A stretch of DNA of 64,000 bases, taken from assembly GCA_023846275.1 (NCBI GenBank), contig CM043865.1:5320068-5384067 (forward strand), given 5' to 3'. The notes below the pieces were generated by a model. The model saw nothing but the letters and a program-made list of their open reading frames with translations. It was not told the DNA's origin and made no database searches. The position numbers were made by a program, and so were the translations under genes. This document shows, one piece after another, positions 60,800 through 64,000 of the stretch. The stretch comes from Vanilla planifolia. Lineage: Eukaryota; Streptophyta; Magnoliopsida; Asparagales; Orchidaceae. Each line of letters opens with the position of its first letter. Positions within the stretch are counted from its first letter, which is position 1.

Positions 60800-62995
60800 A
60801 ATTTATTATACCTTTGGACATGAACGACTTGTTTGATAATAATAAAACCATTGTGTCCTATTATTAATATTTTTTCTTAAGTGATTTCAAATTATGCACC
60901 TCAAAATCCAATAAGTTATTCATATTGAGACAATAGTCAATTGATTTGATGAGCATTAATAATAGTGTTTGGGTATAAATTATAATTAATACCAAGATAA
61001 ATACAAACATTACCATCACTTGAAGAAAATCATTATTGAGTCACGTTTATTGCTAATAGAATGTTAAAACTTATAATAATTTTTGAGATACTTACGTTTC
61101 CATATTAATTGAGTGAATATACATAAATGGGTTTAACTCTTATTTTCACTCATCTAGTCTAAAGTTCAATGCATGTATCATATCTAATTTTTTATATTTT
61201 ATGTTTTAAAATATTATATTCTATATAGGTTGTATCATTCATTATTATCAAATAAGACTAAGATTTGAAGAGTGATTAATTCATATAAAAGAGGTTGATT
61301 GTTACTAATCATATGTGCATGGTGACCTTCATCATACCATATGATTAGTTTATCTATAGGACTAGATGATGCATTGGTCAAGAGTGAATTTATATTATTT
61401 AGTTATTTAAACTATTTGTGCAGGTACAATACCTTTATCAATTATGTTAATGGCTTATCCAAGAGATGAATTTTCAAACTTAATATTATCGATAGTCATA
61501 TAAGTACGATACTATTTGTCATATTTGTATGTTGTGTTCTTTAATAGAATCAGACAGTGATCAAACCGAGTGAATTACACATCGTAACATCACACACGTA
61601 TGATATCATTTTTATATTTGTAACATAACATTTCACCTATTTGGACCTTAAGAAAATTTGTTTTATTCATACTTAAACAATGCTTTATCATACAAGGATG
61701 ATCTTTTGTTAAATTTAAAAAAATGTATAATATTATACTTATATGATCTATAGATTATATAAGTACTATCAATTTAGTCTTTATATAACTAAGAAACTAA
61801 ACAATATCATACTTTTATGATCTATACATCATACAAGTATTATCTATTTAATCTTTTGAAAATTAAGAAATTATACAACAATATACTTATATGATTTGTA
61901 TATTATAAAAGTACTACTAGTTTATTCTTTTGATAACTAAGAAATTATATGATATCATATCAATGTGAATTATGGATCATACAAAAACTATCAGTTTAGA
62001 TCATAAAATTGTATAATATTATACTAGTATGATATGTGAATTATATAAATATTATCAGTTCAGAATGTGTAGTGATTAATTTAGGCTGATTTTTTTATAG
62101 CCATTATAAGGAGTATTAGAGCCATTTGGTAGCTTGGAAATGTCTATTTAAAGGCATCCAAATATAATGTCAAGGATAATAATTATTTGAAATATCTTTA
62201 AAAAAGTCTAACATGACATTCATCATTTTTAAGAGAAGAGAAGAGAAATGTTTAGATTATAAACATTGATCTCATCTTAATAAGCCTTCATTTCTCATTA
62301 TGTTAAGTTACAAATTTTTATGCTTATTTTCTTGAGCAACATTGCATATCTTTTATTATCTTAACATAATGTTATTATTTCTTGCTTAATTATATTTGGG
62401 TAGAAATTATTTTATTGAGATTTTACTTTAGTTTTTTTGTCTCATAATTAGGACATTTTATTTGATCATTTATTTGTAAGATTTTATTAAACTAGTATTA
62501 TGAGTTTTAATTAAGCTAATGTTATATACTTTTATTAAACAAATATTATAGGCTTTTAGTAAGCTATTATTGTAAAGTTTTATTAAGGCAATGTTTTAAT
62601 ATTATTGCCTAACGTTTTGGTTAAGGGTAGATGTAAATTCAAATTTGGATCGAGTGACTTGAAATATCTTGTACCTTTTCTTTACTTTCTTTACAACACA
62701 ATAAGTTTTGAAAAGCATAATAACATTGTTTTAAAAAAAAGTATGATAAAAGCTTTTAAGATTTGATAAAGTTAAGACTTCTATTAATATATAGTACCAA
62801 CCAATGTTTTAGTTAGTTTGAATTTAAATTTACATAATTCACCTCTCCTTTCTAAAGAACATAACACTCTATAATTATAATAAATTAGTACATAGAACTA
62901 TAATATCACATCTCAACTTGACACAACAAAATAAGCATTATACATGCCAACTCTCAAAATATACAATATGCAGGAACATCCTAAATTTAAATTAC
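60800..62995. repeat. Unclassified 2.2-kb repeat, copy B
   Basis: Direct copy of 57889-60037, offset about 2.91 kb at the start and 2.96 kb at the end. The pair is separated by ~760 bases that do not obviously repeat after copy B, so a plain tandem satellite is not proven. Like copy A it contains a run of ~70-base subrepeats in the middle. Confidence 0.85.
61715..62060. repeat. ~70-base tandem subrepeats inside copy B
   Basis: About five imperfect units, each with TATACTTATATGAT-, ATTATAAAAGTACTA- and AACTAAGAAA-type blocks. The corresponding run in copy A is at about 58780-59075. The units are shared by both copies, so the subrepeats were present before the two copies separated. Confidence 0.75.
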
Positions 62996-64000
62996 CAAAA
63001 TACTTTACCTCAAGCTCTACATAAAATACTAAAGGTGATAAGGAGTTCTTTGATGCCATGATATAAAGCTAGTATTTATCAAGACTAGTATCATGTGCTA
63101 GTGGCTCATCATATATATATATATATCCAATCTATTTTTGTGTATAATATATTTCATCTCACCTCATCTCATATAATATAAGGCTTATTTAGCCTCATAT
63201 ATTTTGCCTTTCTTTCTTTCTTTAGCATTTTAGGTGGCTCACATAGCCTTCCTTACATTCATTTCACTTTTCTTATTTCTTTTGTTATTATTTACTATTT
63301 TTCTTTTATCATGGTCTTATAAAAATAATCAACTTATGATATCCTAAGTATATTATATGGAGGTGTTGCTCCTTTATGTCACTCCATCCTAATCCAAAAG
63401 GGTTTTAGCCTTAAAAAGTATATTGACATCTTAAGTCTACAATATCCCATATAAACATCAAAATGATTACTGAGTAGCTAATGTAAATCCTTGTATACAC
63501 AACTTAAAAGTTTATCAAGAGTTGCTCTCTATTTAATGATTCTTCTTTAAAGGCATTATATAGTATCCTCTCCATACCTTATTTAGTCTTATATGTTATA
63601 AGTTAACTAGTTTTTACTTGGTTTATCCTTGAACTATATTAGACTAGTAAAGTATTTTGTTTTATCACTAAATATGACATTTTAATTATATTATGTCAAG
63701 ATATTATCTCCTTAGTCACCCATCCTATCTCAAGTTGGTTTTGTCTTTAGAAGATGCTTAGACATCTTATGACATCTTATATAAATATTATAATTGACCC
63801 CTTAGCCAATATAGAATCATTTATTACTATACTCATCTACCTAAAAGCCTTCCACTCTTTATCCAATGACTACTTTCTTGGATTATCACTTAGTGTTCAC
63901 TCCTCCCTCACTTTGGTCTCATGTGTTACAGGCTTATCAATTTTCTCTTAATTTATCCTAAAATTATATCGAACTAGTAGAGAGTTTTACTCTAATACAA
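62996..64000. other. Intergenic to window end
   Basis: AT-rich with a short TA run at 63110-63126. The frame at 63754-63951 has no motif. No gene seen. Confidence 0.55.

Noticed and set aside
57889-62995. Intact LTR retrotransposon with 2.2-kb LTRs
   Set aside because: No primer-binding site, internal domain or target duplication was recognised, and only 760 bases separate the copies; left as an unclassified repeat.
1-64000. CRISPR array, operon or prokaryotic mobile system
   Set aside because: Spliced plant genes throughout; no regularly spaced short repeats with unique spacers.

Overview
The window is a nuclear chromosome segment of a flowering plant. Its genes have plant-type GT-AG introns, plant-only families are present (GLUTAMINE DUMPER, CC-type glutaredoxin, LOH ceramide synthase), and a plastid atpB fragment lies inside an intron. 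Most of the 64 kb is very AT-rich. The single-exon or 5'-proximal coding regions (glutaredoxin, aspartic protease, kinase) are clearly GC-rich. That contrast, together with the protein sequences, fits a monocot outside the grasses better than a eudicot, but I cannot name a species and hold the monocot call only loosely.

Layout. 1-3384: no exon found; a microsatellite and a 130-bp tandem duplication. 3385-8891 (+): the last four coding exons of TAF10, a TFIID subunit; its first exon(s) are not in view. 12227-12457 (+): a small protein with an N-myristoylation/palmitoylation-type start. 13471-28882 (-): a complete six-exon LOH-type ceramide synthase spread over 15.4 kb. Its 7.8-kb fourth intron holds a tandem ~1-kb duplication, a broken L1-type LINE and a plastid atpB fragment. 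30337-30609 (+): a short GLUTAMINE DUMPER protein, divergent from the ceramide synthase. 36395-37275 (+): a four-exon plant protein of unknown function with a basic N-terminus and a WWNCCGL C-terminal motif. 41372-42664 (+): a four-exon membrane-anchored receptor-like kinase with no ectodomain. 49683-51305 (-): an intronless secreted A1 aspartic protease. 56324-56707 (+): an intronless CC-type glutaredoxin. 57889-62995: two ~2.2-kb direct copies of an unclassified repeat with ~70-bp internal tandem units.

The genes do not form a pathway. They are separately transcribed housekeeping and signalling genes: transcription initiation, sphingolipid synthesis, amino-acid export control, kinase signalling, proteolysis, and redox/TGA-factor regulation. 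The spaces between them are AT-rich DNA with old repeats.

I found no convincing new biological system. The observations most worth checking are the plastid atpB fragment inside an internally deleted LINE within the ceramide synthase intron, the duplicated 2.2-kb repeat with nested subrepeats, the Ala-to-Pro change in the kinase APE motif, the ATTAGG hexamer array beside a GC-rich patch, and the missing 5' part of TAF10. Exon boundaries were worked out by hand from reading frame and GT/AG sites and have no transcript support.
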